A stretch of 64,000 nt of DNA from Rhododendron vialii. Lineage: Eukaryota; Streptophyta; Magnoliopsida; Ericales; Ericaceae. Positions 11,749 through 23,310 of the stretch are shown here, piece after piece (position 1 is the stretch's first letter; each line of letters starts with the position of its first letter). Both the position numbers and the translations under genes were made by a program. Below the pieces are notes generated by a model. That model worked only from the letters and a program-made list of their open reading frames with translations, was not told the origin of the DNA and did not search any database. The stretch lies in assembly GCF_030253575.1 (NCBI RefSeq), contig NC_080557.1:771501-835500 (forward strand). The letters run 5' to 3'.

Positions 11749-11888
11749 GTTTCTTGCCAATCTAGGGAATGGGTCTCGGGTCTTTAGGCACTGGATTATT
11801 CTTAGATTTAGGAATATTGTTCTTAGATTTAGGGATATGATGCCGCCAATCCTTATTCTTTTAGTCTTTGTATCATTTTCAAAGATTA

Positions 11889-12180
11889 TAAAATGCTACT
11901 CTCTCTGTTTCATAATTTTAGTTCATTTTCCAAAACTTTCGGTAAATTCTTTTTTCCAGTTGAAAAAAAAAGAAAAAAGGAGAAAGAACAGGGAACTAAG
12001 TATATGAAGAAACTAGATTGACAAAACGATTGAAAAATAAGTTATGCGGAGAAGTAGTTTATACTCCCCGTCCCAAAACTGGGTACGGAGGGAATATGTT
12101 TTTGAAGAAATGACGAAAATTATGGAAGTACTGAAAGGAGAATATCTCACTTGATTTTTATCACCATTTCACGTATATGA
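11889..12180. repeat. Direct repeat right of the SINE/hAT insert
   Basis: Second copy of the block at 10024-10205, with an extra segment (GAACAGGGAACTAAGTATAT region) that unit 2 also has. Its ends resemble Stowaway-type sequence (TACTCC...GGAGGG near 12061-12091). Confidence 0.65.
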
Positions 12181-12254
12181 CGTATTACCCGCTTCTGTGA
12201 CCATATATACTAGTATACAGTAGCATTTACGAAAAGATACTACTAATAATAGCC

Positions 12255-12770
12255 GGAGGAGGCCTGGTGGTGTTTTGGTGGTGGCGATATGGTGGCTGGT
12301 TGGATTTGGTGGTCGGTGGTGGCTGGAAACTTTGATTGAAGCTGTGCGGAAGAGTAAGGTTAGGTTTTGGACGTTTTGGGGCTGTGTTCCTAATTTTCAG
12401 GTATGGGCAGTTTTAGGCCTTTTTCTTGGGCTGTATTTGTATTATTTGGGTTTTTTTAGGTCTTTAGGGTGGTGGAAAAATGACGGCCAATAACGTGTTT
12501 TGATAATTAATACATGTCAAAGACATTTTTAGCATTAACAAATGTTCTAGTATGTTCTTGGCAGATATTAATTATCAAAATACGTCCTGGGCGGTCATTT
12601 CCTCGATGGGTGATTTGTACTTCGTTTGTTTTATCTGGGCATTTCAGTGGCCCTTAGATGTTTCGGGCTTGGCCCACTAGGTGTTTGTTCAACGTTGGTT
12701 GGATTCCCCTCCCATTCCTCTTACTTGTTGTAGCCTTTGACAAGTACCTTTAATAAATTTTTTGGAAGAA
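12255..12770 (+). mobile_element. SINE-like G/T-rich retroelement with nested MITE
   Basis: A G/T-rich 5' part (GGTGGTGTTTTGGTGGTGG) and a 3' end CTTGTTGTAGCCTTTGACAA, like the one at 47662-47755. It is interrupted by a fold-back element at 12478-12600. No credible coding sequence. Confidence 0.45.
12478..12600. mobile_element. Small fold-back MITE
   Basis: About 123 bp with 35-bp inverted repeats: the left arm begins AAATGACGGCCAATAACGTG and the right arm, read in reverse complement, begins AAATGACCGCCCAGGACGTA; both end TTTTGATAATTAATA. Confidence 0.75.
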
Positions 12771-12771
12771 A

Positions 12772-14650
12772 TTAAATAGGCATCCTAAATAGAAGACTTA
12801 TTTAGGTGTTCATCCTACTGTGTTTGAATACTTATGTTCTCATCCTCAAATTGTCATGTTGTCCCAAGATGCCCTTGGTTATTAATTAATATCTATATTG
12901 TATTTTACATATCCATAATTATAAGATCAGTAGGAGGTTCCTAAATTTGTGGGATTTAGTTAAATTTGATTCTCTCTCTCTCATCCATCAAAATATCCAA
13001 CCATCCACCAGCCAAAATTGAAAAGAATAATCTCGAGACAAAAGAGAGAAAAGAACAAGGCAAAAAGATTAGTAGTGTTCAACGGAATGATATACACACA
13101 GAATCAGCACTACAAAGCATTACAACCATTGACTCAAAATACATCCTAATAACCGTGGAGGAAAAAGTATGAACATGATGATAAAAATTGTGAAATCACC
13201 ATAAAACAAAAAAAATTTGTGGAATCGTGACAAAATTTGTGGAATCTCCATGAAACAGAAAAATCATAAATGCTAAAGTCGTGCCAAAATTTGTGGAATC
13301 TTTATGAAACAGAAAAAATCATAAATACTTAATGTAAAATCGTGCCGAAGAGCTCACTACTGCACCAACACCCGCACCTGAACATACTTGAATCTCCATG
13401 GCTACTCGAATCCAGTTCTCTCTGAAAAACATGCAGCCTCTGGTTCCTATCATCATCTCATCTACGCTCCCATCAATTCCAAAGGACTCCAATATCTCAA
13501 GAATCGCCTCCACTTTCTTCCCAGTCTAATCTCTTCGTTTTCGTCCCAAAGAGCTCTCTACTGCACCTGCAAATATTGAAATCGTGACAAAATTTCTGAA
13601 ATTTCCATGAAACAAAAAAAATCATAAACATGTAACGTAAAATCGTGACGAAGAAACTCTAGTAAACCAAAATCATGACAGTTTTGAGAAATCGCAACAC
13701 ACCTACCGAAATCATGAAATTTTTTGTAGAATCAACATACAACATAAATTATCATGAATACGTATTGTAAAATCATTCCTACGGAACTACAGTAAACAAA
13801 AATCATGACAAGATTTGGAGAAATCGAAACACACATACCGAAATCATGATAAAAATTGTGAAATCAACATAAAACATAAAAAAAACCATAAACACGTATC
13901 GTAAAATTATGACGACGAAACTACAATAAACCAAAATCAGGACAAACTTCGACAAACTGAAACACATCTACCGAAAACACGACAAAATTTGTGGAATCAC
14001 CATACAACATAAATTATCATGAAAACATAACAGAAATCATGACAAGATTTGGAAAAATCAAAACATATATACTGAAATCATGACAAGAATTGTGAAATCA
14101 CCATAAAACAGGAAAAAAAAATGTAAGTATGGTTTAGAAATTGCAACTACGAAGTCTAGCCATTCCAAATCGCTGATATATGTCACCGCCTAAGGTTTTC
14201 CAACTGAGTTCGATGGAAGGGGGGTTTTGTATAGGATTTCCTTACCGGAACTTAATGTAGATCGCCGACCGGAGGATGGAACGGAACCGGTCCTTTCGTT
14301 TCCCCCTTTCTTCTTTTTTCTGTTTTGGATTTGGACGATAGGGAATGGGAAGTGGGGCATGTAATTTGTGGGATGGTGGGACCCTCCTTGAATAATGGGA
14401 TATTTTTCCTCCTCACATATCGTCTAATCCCCAATTTTAGTTAAAACAGGACCTCTCTCAAACCTTTTTGTCCGGTAGTTATATATAATCCCTTTAAATC
14501 TATTTAACTAAAAAAAATAGTAAAACAATTATTAAGGGTGAAATGGGTGTTATTTAAATTTCAGGATGACGACATAAGTTTTTAAACCTACTAGGATTAG
14601 GACTTAAGTATTTATATAGGGCAGGATCTATATTTAAGTTACCCAATTTT
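12772..14650. mobile_element. Mutator-like element with long degenerate TIRs and internal repeats
   Basis: The left flank (about 12775-12890) and the reverse complement of the right flank (about 14530-14640) align over roughly 100 bp (for example AATACTTATGTTCTCATCCT against AAAACTTATGTCGTCATCCT). Long, imperfect inverted ends are typical of MULEs. Units 2 and 3 lack this DNA. The interior is AT-rich with repeats and no transposase. The exact ends and a 9-bp TSD could not be fixed by eye. Confidence 0.5.
13170..14130. repeat. Degenerate tandem repeat, period about 160 bp
   Basis: About five to six diverged copies carrying words such as AAATCATGACAAGATTTG, GTGGAATCACCATAAAACA and GTAAAATCGTGACGAAG. 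Inside the Mutator-like element. Confidence 0.6.
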
Positions 14651-14654
14651 TTGT

Positions 14655-14656
<2 letters not shown>

Positions 14657-14699
<43 letters not shown>
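14657..14699. repeat. (TA)n microsatellite
   Basis: About 21 uninterrupted TA units. Confidence 0.95.
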
Positions 14700-14704
<5 letters not shown>

Positions 14705-15544
14705 GACCATATGATTGTCAAGAGTATGTGTGCCAACATAGTTGAGATGCACTTCTCTTATTGTGATGTCTTTTTCTCATGGTCCTTTTAATCTTTGTAA
14801 CATCTTCAAAGATTAATAAAATTATCTTTTGCCTTGCAAAAAAATAAAAATAATAGACCATATGAAAAAAATACTGTAAATGTTTTTCCGTTGATTTATA
14901 TAAATGTTTGAAATATATCAAACAGTAATTGCAAGAACTAGTAAGGCTTCGTTCTGCTTAGGAAAATAAGTACTTATTTTTTGAATTAAAGGGAATGTAT
15001 TTTTGAAAGAATGACCGACCAGTATTGTAAAATGGAAAATAAGTACTTAAAAAATAAGAATCTTAACTGTACGGGGCCTAAGTTGATCTAATTGGTTAGG
15101 TGCTTGGCAAAATTCATCTTAGTGATCAAGAGAAATTACTTAATAGTACAAAATTGCAATTACAGAAAATGTAACAGGTGACATATGCATCGATGTACCC
15201 TTTAGAGTTTTGAATAAAATTTCTCTTTTACCGACCCAAAAAAAAAAAGACTGCTACTGGCAAATAAACCTCCCTGAGTCGATGGGCTCATAATATTACT
15301 CACTCGAACCCAGCTGATTGCGCAAAATTCAAAATTCAAAAATATCTATTCTTCCTTTGTTTGAAATTCCCTTCCGGCATGCAATAATTCAAAAGCCACA
15401 TCAAGATTCATGCCTTTGGCATCACTTGTGACGTCTCTTGAGTTGTGAGTTTGGGACTTGCACAAAATTCTCAGTTTTATTATTATTATTATTATTTTCA
15501 GTCTAAAGCCATGCATGGTATAATAATGGGAGGCCATAATTAAG

Positions 15545-17263
15545 TGTCACACCTCAAAATGAGAAGTGACCAGTCATGAACCACAAGACCAAAATTCGTA
15601 GAACGTGCAACCTAAAAATAAATTTTATAAAAACTCCCAAGCAAAGATCTACTAAACAATCAACCATTTTTTTATTCAGACCATCCCCAATCAATAAATT
15701 CCACAAAAAGAATGGGATACAAACATCTCATGAACAAATAAAATCTAGTAATCCAACAGTAATAAACGAATCCAGATGTCTGACAAAATGTTTCAAATGT
15801 GGAAGCGATTACTAAAATAAAAATATGATGAGACACTCTAAGTAGGTCAAACTAAAAGAAGTCCCTGAGATGCCACCAGAGTCCTTGCCTAAATCCCCGA
15901 CTAGGAAAAAGAAGTTGGAATAAATCCATCAGCTGACAAGCTCAGTGAATGACAAAACATGTATATTAGAATAAGGTTCTGAAAAGGATCAAAATAATTT
16001 ACTATGTTGACATAATTTGGCATCTGCGGTGAACAACAAAATATAAACCAACCCAATGAACAATTCAACCAATAACTTAATGGTGATCACAATACAATAT
16101 CCAACCACGATGGGGAACCACAACCAATACCAAATAGTACCAAGTGCCAGTGAATAAATATCTCAAAATTGGATCCAATATCGAAACTTAGAGTCACCAG
16201 GAATAGGCAGCCCGTGGAACTTTTCTTAAGAATGATCCGATCAATAACAACCGTTGAGCATTAAGATCGCCGGCCTAAACCGGTCTCTCTCCTAATGGCC
16301 AGAGTCACCCGCACACAGAAGATTAATTTCCTTGGATTTTCAAAATATGTTCCCATCAACATTCACAAAGTTCTCACCAAAAGATTATTCGATCAACAAA
16401 TGGTTTTACCAATCCGCATGCCAATTTCAAAAACCAAATAGAACGAATACATGTTCCCAATTTCAATCATTAATTTTCTAGAACAATAATTTAAGGGATA
16501 CGGAGAAGTTCGCAAATACGTAACATGTTTAACCACTCACCTGGATCCGAAAGTAATGCAATCGAACAACGCAAAACGATCATAACTTGAACAAAGAATC
16601 ATTTAGCAGTATTATCACTAACCGTATATCAAGTATTACCAATGTAGGACTGCCTGCCTAAAAGAGTGTTTAACTAACCTAGACTAATTACCCAAGTCAC
16701 CAAACTAGCAAACTCAAAACTCTAATTCCCAAGTCCAAGTTCCACGTACACATGAACCCAACTAGAGCCCAATTGAAAGACCTGATGGCTTTGTGAAGCG
16801 ACAGATTTGAAAACGATGTAGATGAAAACTAATTGCCTCAGAGAATCCAAAGAAGACCACTCCGAAACCCTTGACTGCTGCTCTCGATTTCGACTGTTGC
16901 AACTTTTCTCTCTCAAAATAAACAACCCTAGTCTAATATAATGACTTCCACTAACCCACGTTCACTCCAAATAAAAACCCTACTAATTCGTGAAAATATC
17001 TCCTTACGAGTAACTTTATAAAACTACCCGCTAATCACAAACTCCCACAATATAGCCATCTAGTTAAAACAAAATATCTAAAATTCTAACTGAGGTAAAA
17101 ACTAAATTACTATGGTTAATTAAGCTCATACCTTTGTACTTATACTAACGACAATTGTATCTGTTGTGTATGCAAAAATAATTAATCAGGACCCAACCAT
17201 AACACCCAATTAAATAATGGCCAAAATAATTAATAAAATAAATTAAAATTCTAGGCCATAACA
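15545..17263 (-). mobile_element. Ty3/gypsy LTR (3' LTR of a truncated element)
   Basis: On the minus strand this 1719-bp LTR begins TGTTATGGCC and ends GTGTGACA. Directly upstream (plus 17264-17280) is the polypurine tract AAGGGGGGAAGGA, as expected just 5' of a 3' LTR. Unit 2 continues through this position (39490) without it. The 5-bp target word next to the LTR end is TTAAG; its partner is lost with the truncated end. Confidence 0.75.
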
Positions 17264-17490
17264 TCCTTCCCCCCTTAAAATAAATTTCGTCCTCGAAATT
17301 GCTTACTAATTAACCTCATGCATACAAATACAGGTATTTCTCGCGCATCTCCTTATCACACTCCCATGTAGCTTCTTCAACCGTGTGATTGCACCACAAT
17401 ACCTTGACCAATAGAATCTTTTATTACAGAGCATCTTCTCCTTCATATCTAGAATCTAAACAGATTGCTTATCATAGGTTAAATCATTCT
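17264..17490 (-). pseudogene. Chromodomain end of gypsy polyprotein (remnant)
   Basis: Upstream of the polypurine tract, minus-strand frames read ILLVKVLWCNHTVEEATWE then CDKEMREKYLYL and stop: the C-terminal chromodomain of a Tekay/Del-type chromovirus integrase (KVLW...EATWE is its signature). A frameshift precedes it, and the element ends near 17490, where shared unit sequence (GGAACCAAATCGCATCAAAT) resumes. Only the last part of the polyprotein survives. Confidence 0.7.
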
Positions 17491-17970
17491 GAACAAACAA
17501 GATGAAAAAGGAACCAAATCGCATCAAATTTGCGGACTGCAATTTTTTTGACAACCAAGATCAATCCAGTTATATTAATACAAAAATAAAGTACAATGAA
17601 AACAACGAAGCAAAATACAACAAAACAAAACAAAAATAAAGAATAGCCGTATGAAACTAGACGCTGGAGTCGGATCCATCGGTCGCACTCGTGAACGTTG
17701 GTGGCGTGGCCAAGCAAGACCCGCACCAACTTAGACCCACAACCAATTTGAGCTAGACCCATAACCACCATGAACTTGTTTCTGTAGTAAACTGAAGGAC
17801 CATTTCTAAATCTACTGCAGACGCTACCACTGTTGCCATCAGAGCGCACAAAAATTTGTTGATGAAGCTGAATGGATCAAAAAGTCAAAACTCAAATCTA
17901 GTTCTCCATATCTAGCTCTTGAGTCCAAAAATGATGGGTAGAATGAGAGATAGATCCTCCCTAAGGAGAG

Positions 17971-18456
17971 TGATGCAGGAAAGCGTATAAGAAATTGAAA
18001 ACGGAACAGCAAGGACAATCACAAACACAGTAGTTTTAGAGAAAACTCTCTCTAGACTCTTTTCAATATTCAATAATCATCTCCTTAGCCTTGAGGCGAA
18101 CAACTAAATATAAAGGACGCAACTCTAAACCCTAGAAAGCGTAAAATAGAGGAAAAAACAAGAGTTCTGAAAAAGAACGACTTGAAATGGAGTTTCCTAT
18201 GAAAAGTTATAAGCGAAATAAAAATTGCCCAAAAATGGTTCGAATGCCCGTTCAGAGACCCAAACGGCCTTAGAAGGCTAAAAAACACGCGGCACATAGC
18301 CAAAGACAATGTGTCCTGACCGTCGGGCCATTTCAAATTGAACCCAGGTGGGCCCAACACCAAATTCCTCGATCGATTATTTACGAAAATACCTATTAGT
18401 ACAAATTGGCCTTGGAATGCTTAAGGTGGTACTTCTCCTCTTTGGCTACTGCATCA
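17971..18456 (-). mobile_element. Solo LTR of TGATGCAG family, minus orientation
   Basis: 486 bp bounded by TGATGCAG and CTGCATCA, flanked by GAGAG and GAAAG (4 of 5 bases alike). Unit 2 (39810) has the uninterrupted target. The minus strand holds a TATA-like TTTATATTTAG at about 18103. It aligns with the LTR at 18964. Confidence 0.65.
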
Positions 18457-18963
18457 GAAAGAGTCTCAAGACTCTCAACTATCTCACAGCCATGGAGATA
18501 GGAGAGAAAAGAGAGTCTGGGCTAAGGCGAGCTGCAATTTTTTGCTTCGCTTATTGTCCTTTCATTCCTCCATTAATTCATTCCACAACTGCATTCATAG
18601 AAATGAGGACCTCCAACTAAAGAAATACTTTATTTGTGTCTATTTAAGTGTTCATTGCATGTTATTTTCATCAGCTTATATCTCTTGAGATATATTATAT
18701 TTTATGTTTTTAAAATCATTCTCTTATAGAAATAATAATATTACATCTCTTGAAGTGAGTGTATTTTAAATTTATAATGCTAGCCTTTTACATGCATTCA
18801 AGATCGTAGTTGGTAATCTTAATTACTTCTATTAAACAAAGGTCTAAAAATCATAAAAATATCAAAAAATTGAAAACTATAAGTAATTTACAAATGACAA
18901 GAATGTCCAAAAATGAATAAGAAATCTGGGGGAGAGGGAGTTTTAAAAATATGGACACTTACG

Positions 18964-19565
18964 TGATGCAGATGCCATAGAGGAAGAGTATCTTAGGCAT
19001 TTTAAGCCTAAGTTGGCAAGACCGTAAATACGCGACTGTGGAGTTATGTGACGGGTCCATATGGGTTCGATCCGAAACGGCTCAACAGTCAAGACATGCA
19101 CATCGCCTTTTGGCCATGTGCCGTGCATTTTTTAGCCGTTTACGACCGTTTAGGATCCCAAAAGCCCAAATTTGCCGTTTAAGGAAAGATTTGACTTGCT
19201 TATAAATTGGGCAAAGAAAATCCGAATTAAGCCGTTCTTTTGGGAGAAGTCTTAGAATTTTCTCTATTTTCCAGTTTTGCTATTATTCTGAATTTTTTCA
19301 TTTTTGGTAATTTTCGTTAGTAATTGATTCGGCTTCTGTTTTGGGACGAATCAATTAGGGTTAGGGTTTTCTCTTCCTGTATAGTAAGTTGTAAGCCTTC
19401 GAGGCTGGACAGTTGTTGATTATTTTTAAATTAAAAGAGTCTAGAGAGCGTTTTTTCTAACTTTACAGTTTGTGTTAATTTTTGTTGTGCGTTTTCTCTA
19501 ACTTTACAGTTTGTCTCCATTTTTGTTGCGTGATTATTCTGTAGTTTATACGGCGCCCTACATCA
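18964..19565 (+). mobile_element. Solo LTR of TGATGCAG family, plus orientation
   Basis: 602 bp from TGATGCAG to CTACATCA with a perfect 5-bp target duplication TTACG (18959-18963, 19566-19570). Unit 2 (43165) has the single-copy target CTTACGGCTCACC. A TATA-like CTTATAAATTGGG lies at about 19198. The last 130 bp plus flank is tandemly repeated to about 19710. Confidence 0.75.
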
Positions 19566-20484
19566 TTACGGCTCACCGAATTGTAATCTGTTATAGAATT
19601 GACTCAATTTTTGTTGCGCGTTTTCTCTAACTTTACAGTTTGTGTCCATTTTTGTTGCACGATTATTCTGTAGTTTATACGGCGCCCTACATCATTATGG
19701 CTCACCCAATTATAATGTTTATAGAATTGACGCTCTCGCGCTCTCACTCCCTCATTTGCTTTGCTCGTGCTCGTGCTCGTGCTCTGTGTGACTTAGGATG
19801 AACATTGCATGCACCCTTTTGAATTGGCTTGGATTCATAACAGCTGCATACAAGTTCCTAACATTTGCATAAAATTAATTCACAATATGAAAACAAAAGC
19901 TTACTTCAAATGTGTGATTAATTTTCGATATACTTCAAGGGGTACATATCGTATACTCTCAAAACTGAGGGCATGCATTGTAGCATTCTTCATAGCTTTT
20001 ATCTCAGTTTTTTTTTGTTATTGGCAAAAAAAAATTATAAATCTTTGAAAGATATTACAAAGATTTCATGGGTCACGGGTACATCAACATAACACTACCC
20101 AAGAACCAAACTCAAATGAAAGGCAAGAAGCTAACCAAAAGCACCACAACCAAGACCACCACACCCTCTAAAGCAACCCAAACAAAATTAATATTTTAAT
20201 GGCTGCCTCTAATTCCACGAACAGTTTTCCTTGTGCCACGAGCATTAATTGTTCTTGTGGGTAAAATGACTCTTTTGTCCTGTTGTGGTCAAAAGCTGTC
20301 AGCCCATAAATGACTCTTTTGTCCGGTGAAGGTTTTTGCATTGCAAAGTGTATTACTATTTACTACTACTTTAATTAGGAGAAAGTTCCAAGATAAATTC
20401 TTTTTGCTGTGCCAAGAATATGGCAAAGAGCAATTGTAAGGTTATTCTTTTTTTTTTTGGTAAAAGACGATTCATTAAAACAAA

Positions 20485-23310
20485 TTAAGCATTTACAAGT
20501 CTAGGGTATGCAACCCTGCTCAAATCCGCATACAATAATATAGCAATACAACTTGGAATAAAAGGGTAGACATGAAAATCTCCCACCGACACCGGAGTGT
20601 CATTTGCCAATGCATCCGCACAGCGATTTGCTTCCCGGTAGATATGGTTGATGGCGACCACATCAAGCTCTAGCATAAGAGACCTGCAATCAAGCAATAT
20701 GTTACGAAGCGGATGATTCACAGCATTAGCATCGTTGAGCAGTTGAACGACACCCCTAGCGTCCACTTCCACTTCCAAATTATGTAAATTGCTTTCTTTA
20801 GCTAAAGTTAATCCATCCCTTAAAGCCCAGATTTCTGCCATAAGGCTGGAACTGGCACACATGTTTCTGTGAAACCCGCCAACCCATTGGCCATGGTGAT
20901 CCCGAATAATCCCACCCGTGGAGGCAGCCCCTGAAGTTGAGTTAAAAGCTCCTTCCGTATTAAGTTGGAATTGTGATCGAACAAGCAGTAGTTGCGGTCC
21001 GTCCAGATGTGCCTAATGGCGAAGAGGAACACAATATTATAAGGGACACCCGAATGGTGATTGCCCCTAACTTTCGAATTAGCCAAAATCCAAGTATATG
21101 GGTCATCAAAATGGTTGGACAGAGGTATTTGGAGACTTGCCCAAACATCAGAGGCACAGCTACAATCACGTAAAACATGGCAGGTTGTTTCTGTGGCAGC
21201 CGGGCACCAAACACAGTACAGTGTGGAGGTGATATGGTTCAAGAAGAGATTGTTGCGAGTGGAAAGGCGATCTTGTGAGGCAAGCCAAACAAAGTGTTGG
21301 ATGTGATAAGAGCAAGGGAGGTGCCAAATCCACTTCCAAGAGAGATGAGAGGGTAAATTGGTATCAGGAGGAAGGAGTGAATGGGTAGAGTTGCAGTTGA
21401 AATCCCCATTGCCAGTAGGGTTCCAGATAATTTGATCGGGAGTAGGGTTGAACCACTGGAGAGTGGTTGCATGGATAGAGGAAAGGATATCATCAGGAAG
21501 AGTGAGAGAAAGGGAACCAAGATTCCAGGAGTTGTGAGACCAACAGTCTCTAACTTTGAGATCAATCTCGTTGCGGGCAAGAGGACCAAAAATTCTGGAA
21601 CGAAGAGGGCCCTCACCCGTCCAGTTATCCAACCAAAAAGAAGTGGAGAGACCATCCCAAGACGCATGCGCGTACCTTTATAAAAAAGATCTTTCCCGGC
21701 CTGAATGCCCCTCCAAGTAGTGGAGGGTCGAGAGCTCATCCAATTGGTGGAGCGATACCTACCTTTAAGAACACGAACCCAAAGGGAGTTTGGATTTTTG
21801 GTAAATTTCCAATTCAGTTTAGCCATGGCCACAAGATTGTTATTCCTTTTTTTCCTTAATCCAAGACCCCCCACAGATTTAGGCTGAGTAACTTGGTTCC
21901 AATTAACCGCATGGGGTTTTCGTTGGGTTGAAGTTGAACCCCAAAGAAAATTGCGGCTTAATTGGTCGATTTTGTTGGAAACAGAGACCGGAAGGAGATT
22001 ACAATGCATGATGTGGGAGGGAATGGTCTCAATAATAGATTTAAGCAAGGAACATCTACTTGCAAGCGACAGGTGTTTGCGCTTCCAACCCGAAAGTTTG
22101 GCCTCAATCTTATCGATAAGGAACTGGAATGACTGTTTAGTCGGGCGGGAATGGTGAATCGGGCAGCCAAGGTACTTACCAAATGAAGAAGTTTTAGGAA
22201 AGCCAAGGGCAGTGGAGAGGGAGGTTTGCACATCAAAGGGAGTGTTGCTGGAAAAGAGAACTTTTGACTTGGTCAGGCTCACCTTAAGCCCCGAACATGT
22301 ACAGAAGTCATGAAGAATATTATTGATAGTATCACAATTATCCAAGGTGGCTTTCGCAAAGAGAACAAGGGCATCGGCAAAAAAGAGATGAGACAAGAAA
22401 GGACCGCTCCTTCCTGTCTTAATGGGGGTCCAACTATTGTCTTCACATGCAAGCGTAATTTGGATTGACAGATATTCCATGCACAGAATGAAAATGTACG
22501 GAGATAAAGGATCACCTTGGCGGATACCCCTAGAAGGGTAGAAGGTATCGGTAATGCTCCCATTAAAGAGAATGGATAAAGAGGAGGAAGAGATGATCGA
22601 CATTATGAGATTGATCCAAAGAATAGGGAAGTTGAAAAAATAGAGAACTTTTCGGATGAAATCCCACTCAAGCCGATCATAAGCTTTTTCCAAATCCAGT
22701 TTGATAGCCATGTTGCCTTTAGAACCTTTCATGACATGAAACCGATGAATAACCTCTTGGACAATGATAACATTATCAAACTAGACTGAAGGGGGCTAAT
22801 AAGGTCATCAAGGAAAAGGGCGAATGCGACTAACAAGGATTTTGGTCACAAGCTTGAGGATGGTATTACACAAACTAATTGGTCGAAGTTGACCTACTGT
22901 TTGGGGATTGGATATTTTCGGCACCAAGCAAAGATAAGTATGGTTCGGGTTATGAGGGATCTGACAAGGGAGAAAGCCATCTCAATCACTTGAAAAATGG
23001 AATGGGAGACAAGATCCCAAGATTTTTGGAAAAACCCCGGATGAAGGCCATCCGGTCCTGGCGCTTTCCAAGGTTTAAAGGTCCAAAGTACCCTCTTAAT
23101 CTCTTCCATAGAAGGAACAGAGCATAAAGAAGGGTGGATATCTGTATCCAGATTGGGAAAAGGGAAAGGGGGGTGAACAAGGCTAGTGCTTGAGAAAAAC
23201 TCAGTGGTAAAAAGGTTTTTGAAATGGGTAGTGAGGACCTCTTTGATGATGCTATCCTCGTATTGCCAGATTCCAGCTTGACTTAAACAAAGCTCTGCAT
23301 GGTGGTCCAT
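20485..23310 (-). pseudogene. LINE ORF2 C-terminal part: RT, zinc-binding linker, RNase H
   Basis: Frames on the minus strand give, in order: the start of the RT domain (WKAPGPDGLHPGFFQKSW), RT core (IKLDLEKAYDRLEWDF, GIRQGDPLSPYIF), thumb, zf-RVT (WKWIWHLPCSYHIQHFVW ... CHVLRDC) and RNase H (SSLMAEIWALRDGL, VEVDA, REANRCADALAN). The frames are split by several shifts near 22,740, 21,600 and 20,850. The catalytic FADD box reads FADA (GAT GCC at about 22,377), so even the open RT frame would lack a key aspartate. Inactive remnant of a plant L1 with an RNase H domain. Confidence 0.85.
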
